A stretch of 64,000 bases of DNA from Capnocytophaga periodontitidis (GTDB taxonomy: Bacteria > Bacteroidota > Bacteroidia > Flavobacteriales > Flavobacteriaceae): positions 45,395 through 109,394 of the forward strand of contig NZ_JAEFDB010000010.1 of assembly GCF_016126015.1 (NCBI RefSeq), written 5' to 3'. The number at the start of each line of letters is the position of its first letter. Position 1 is the first letter of the stretch. A program made the position numbers and the translations under genes. Positions 61,389-64,000 of the stretch are shown here, one piece after another. The notes beneath the pieces are model-generated. The model was not told the DNA's origin. It ran no database searches and worked only from the letters and a program-made list of their open reading frames with translations.

Positions 61389-62459
61389 TTACAACAAATA
61401 ATGTTCATACATCAGTTTTACGCCTTCTTGGAGTTCAACAGAGTGTTGCCACCCGAGTTGGTGTAACTTGCTGGGGTCGGTGAGTTTGCGCATTGTACCA
61501 TCGGGTTTGGTGCTATCGAAGACTATTTTTCCTTGATAGCCAATGGTCTCTTTTATCATATAGGCGAGTTCTTTGATAGAAAGTTCCTTACCTGTACCAA
61601 TATTAATATGGGTGTTGCGGACTTCTTTGGCATCAGCAGGATAGGTATCTTTAAAATTGATGCGTTCCATTAGAAACACACAAGCATCGGCCATATCTTC
61701 ACTCCACAAGAACTCACGCAAAGGAGTGCCCGTACCCCATAGCGTAACTGTTTCGGCTGTAATACCATATTTTGATAAGATTGTTTTTATTTCTTCTTGG
61801 TTGTTTTTACCACTTATTCCTTCTACCGGACGCTTGTTAAGGTCTGTTTTTACTGCTTCCCAATCATTTTTAAGCAAGGCATTTGCTAAGTGTATTTTGC
61901 GTACCATCGCTGGCAATACGTGAGAATTTTCGAGGTGAAAATTGTCGTTAGGCCCATAGAGATTGGTGGGCATTACAGCAATATAATTAGTGCCGTATTG
62001 CAGGTTGTAACTCTCGCATAGCTTGATGCCTGCAATTTTGGCAATAGCATAGGGTTCATTCGTATATTCTAACGGAGAGGTGAGCAAACAGTCCTCTTTC
62101 ATAGGCTGGGGTGCTTCCTTAGGGTAGATACAAGTACTCCCTAAAAACAGTAATTTTTTCACCTTATTTTCGTAAGCCGAATGAATTACATTGTTTTGAA
62201 TCATCAGGTTTTCGTAGATAAAATCGGCGCGATAGGTGTTGTTAGCCATAATGCCGCCTACTTTGGCAGCTGCCAAGAAGACATAGTCGGGTTTTTCGTT
62301 TTTAAAGAATTGAGCGACGGCTTGTGCATCACGTAGGTCGAGTTCGGCACTTGTTCTGCCTATCAAATTGGTATATCCTTTTTGAGAAAGATTCTTCCAA
62401 ATAGCAGAACCCACTAACCCTTTGTGTCCTGCGATATATATTTTAGCGTTTTTATCCAT
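61389..62459 (-). CDS. fcl: GDP-L-fucose synthase
   Basis: A 356-residue epimerase-reductase that converts GDP-4-keto-6-deoxymannose to GDP-L-fucose using NADPH. The cofactor motif is [11 protein letters not shown] near residue 10, the catalytic YAIAKIAG is near 143, and [17 protein letters not shown] is the family block. It carries an insert (about 205-235, [20 protein letters not shown]) typical of Bacteroidota forms. Gmd lies two bases upstream. Confidence 0.95.
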   Translation of the reverse strand: MDKNAKIYIAGHKGLVGSAIWKNLSQKGYTNLIGRTSAELDLRDAQAVAQFFKNEKPDYVFLAAAKVGGIMANNTYRADFIYENLMIQNNVIHSAYENKVKKLLFLGSTCIYPKEAPQPMKEDCLLTSPLEYTNEPYAIAKIAGIKLCESYNLQYGTNYIAVMPTNLYGPNDNFHLENSHVLPAMVRKIHLANALLKNDWEAVKTDLNKRPVEGISGKNNQEEIKTILSKYGITAETVTLWGTGTPLREFLWSEDMADACVFLMERINFKDTYPADAKEVRNTHINIGTGKELSIKELAYMIKETIGYQGKIVFDSTKPDGTMRKLTDPSKLHQLGWQHSVELQEGVKLMYEHYLL

Positions 62460-62461
62460 TG

Positions 62462-63619
62462 TTATTCAAAGTAATTCATTACAGTGAAACCACCTTCTTT
62501 GAGGTAGGCATCGCGTTTGAAGAGTTTGATATCCGAGCGCATCATATCTTCAATCAGTCCTTTAAGGTCATACTCAGGTTTCCAACCTAAAACAGTTTGC
62601 GATTTGGTAGGGTCGCCGATGAGCAAATCCACTTCGGTAGGGCGGAAATACTGAGGGTCTACATTTACCACTTCGGGGTTATTGGCAATACGTTCGCGTA
62701 TGGCACTGAGGTACTTTTCGCCTACTTTTTCGCTGAAAACAGAAGTATCTACTGCTGTGATATAGCCTTTTTCGTTTACGCCTTCGCCTTTAAATTCGAT
62801 AGTAAGACCTATTTCTTTGGCAGCCATTGTGATAAAATCGCGGATGGCGGTAGTGATACCTGTAGCAATTACATAATCGCTAGGAGCGGGTTGTTGCAAG
62901 ATGAGGTACATCGCCTTGATATAGTCTTTGGCGTGCCCCCAGTCGCGTTGAGAGCTGAGGTTACCCATATAGAACTTATCCTGCATACCCAACGCTACCC
63001 TGCTGAGCGCACGGGTTACCTTGCGGGTTACGAAAGTCTCGCCACGTATAGGAGATTCGTGGTTGAAGAGGATACCATTAGAGGCGTGCATATTATAGGC
63101 TTCGCGGTAATTCACAGTAATCCAATAGGCATACAATTTAGCGACTGCATAAGGTGAACGCGGATAGAAAGGAGTGCGCTCACTTTGAGGTACTTCTTGT
63201 ACCAAACCGTAAAGTTCAGAAGTAGAAGCTTGATAGATACGCGCTTTTTCAGTAAGCCCCAAGAGGCGTACAGCTTCAAGGATGCGCAAGGTGCCGAGAC
63301 CATCGGCGTTACCGACGTATTCGGGGGTTTGGAAACTCACGTGCACATGACTCATCGCTGCGAGGTTGTAGATTTCATCGGGTTGTACCTCTTGGACAAG
63401 GCGTGTGATATTCATACTATCGGTAAGGTCGCCGTAGTGTAAGATAAGGTTGCGGTGTTCTAAATGAGGGTCTTGGTAGAGGTGGTCGATACGGTCGGTA
63501 TTGAAGAGGGATGATCGGCGTTTCATACCGTGTACTTCATATCCTTTTTTGAGGAGGTATTCGGCGAGATAGGCGCCATCTTGCCCTGTGATACCTGTAA
63601 TGAGTGCTTTTTTTGTCAT
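62462..63619 (-). CDS. gmd: GDP-mannose 4,6-dehydratase
   Basis: A 385-residue enzyme from ATG 63619 that converts GDP-D-mannose to GDP-4-keto-6-deoxymannose. Motifs: [20 protein letters not shown] at the start, the [15 protein letters not shown] catalytic block and [20 protein letters not shown]. With fcl it makes GDP-L-fucose for surface glycans. The upstream region is a repeat-rich non-coding stretch to the edge. Confidence 0.95.
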   Translation of the reverse strand: MTKKALITGITGQDGAYLAEYLLKKGYEVHGMKRRSSLFNTDRIDHLYQDPHLEHRNLILHYGDLTDSMNITRLVQEVQPDEIYNLAAMSHVHVSFQTPEYVGNADGLGTLRILEAVRLLGLTEKARIYQASTSELYGLVQEVPQSERTPFYPRSPYAVAKLYAYWITVNYREAYNMHASNGILFNHESPIRGETFVTRKVTRALSRVALGMQDKFYMGNLSSQRDWGHAKDYIKAMYLILQQPAPSDYVIATGITTAIRDFITMAAKEIGLTIEFKGEGVNEKGYITAVDTSVFSEKVGEKYLSAIRERIANNPEVVNVDPQYFRPTEVDLLIGDPTKSQTVLGWKPEYDLKGLIEDMMRSDIKLFKRDAYLKEGGFTVMNYFE

Positions 63620-63728
63620 TTTATTATTGGTGTAATAAAGGAGATTGTTCAAGGGGCGAAGTTACGAAAAATATTGGAGATAAAGATACTTTTTGTAGAT
63701 ATTTTTTAGTAGGTATTGACTGCCCTTG

Positions 63729-63882
63729 CCCACGAATTACACGAATTTTCACGAAATTGGGAGTGCATAAAAGTCCTTATTTTTTTATTATCTCACGAAT
63801 TTTCACCTGACGGTGAATTATTTTGTGAATATATTATGTTATAAAGCTGTAAATCAATGTTCTGTTATATCGAACTGACGTT
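63729..63882. repeat. Dispersed element, copy C (5'-truncated)
   Basis: From CCACGAATTACACGAATTTT through TATATCGAACTGACGTTA it matches copy A with few differences, but the AATGTGAGTTCGACGTAAG end is missing. Confidence 0.7.
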
Positions 63883-63888
63883 ATATTA

Positions 63889-64000
63889 ATGTGAGTTCGG
63901 CCTAAGTAATTATTTAACAATCAGTGAAATATTTTTAATCTCCCACGAATTACACGAATTTTCACGAAATTGGGAGTGCATAAAAGTCTTTATTTTTTTA
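63889..64000. repeat. Dispersed element, copy D (cut by window edge)
   Basis: Starts AATGTGAGTTCGGCCTAAG, six bases after copy C ends, and runs in the same orientation to the right edge, matching copy A to about its midpoint. Confidence 0.7.

Overview
The window looks like chromosomal DNA of a Flavobacteriia member of the Bacteroidota, most likely Capnocytophaga or a close relative. The support is indirect but consistent. It has a moderately low G+C content, a SusC-type TonB-dependent receptor, and many lipoproteins whose mature N-terminus begins C-S-K-D-D or similar, which resembles the Capnocytophaga surface-export signal. Bacteroidota-type promoters (TTTG, 19-21 bases, TAnnTTTG) precede many genes. 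Starts rarely have a Shine-Dalgarno sequence, and the nrfHA-resBC gene order fits the group. The genus is an inference; no rRNA gene is present.

Layout. 1-1506 is the N-terminal part of a SusC/RagA receptor that runs off the left edge. 1736-7008 holds a nitroreductase, rlmN, rseP, a GT2-DUF2062 glycosyltransferase and small decayed genes. 7065-11419 is a patchy accessory stretch with an IS1595-type remnant, unrecognised secreted or membrane proteins, a frameshifted gene and MITE-like repeats. 11486-14791 carries rnz, an MsrA-MsrB fusion and a GDPD lipoprotein. A tight leftward operon (19207 to 14788) joins a 68-residue protein, rfbD, a dihaem peroxidase, a HAD protein, a phosphoribosyltransferase and a DUF4130 protein. 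Rightward genes 19423-26061 are nrdB, ribD, rbfA, an acyl-carrier-like protein, a Fic/RhuM pair and a LolC/E-type permease.

The most system-like part is 26066-30679. An XRE regulator faces a locus encoding a membrane protein, a membrane-anchored thioredoxin-like protein, a 67-residue double-glycine-leader peptide with two cysteines, two near-duplicate ~60-residue membrane proteins (candidate immunity proteins) and a C39-peptidase ABC exporter. I read it as a bacteriocin-type secretion locus. A GTGC/GCAC dyad operator lies before it and a strong hairpin terminator sits between the duplicated genes. 31507-32766 is the radical SAM DNA modification/repair protein that usually travels with the DUF4130 protein, which here is 16 kb away. 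33243-34906 is a HipA_2/DUF3037 pair, followed by three lipoproteins and an XRE regulator.

38370-44192 is a respiratory unit. nrfH, nrfA, resB and ccsA run leftward, a beta-barrel porin runs rightward, and both are driven from an unusual fully interlocked divergent promoter. 44424-47320 holds four lipoprotein or membrane-anchored genes of unknown function. The rest is tRNA-His, rfbC, an esterase-fold protein, thyA, tRNA-Gln, cls, a YwqK-like repeat protein, a ZIP transporter, ltaE, a membrane protein, a BspA-like LRR lipoprotein, an OmpA-family protein, an unknown conserved protein, and fcl and gmd for GDP-L-fucose. Intergenic DNA from 45.8 kb onward is rich in dispersed repeats, including a ~210 bp element present in several copies and cut by the right edge.
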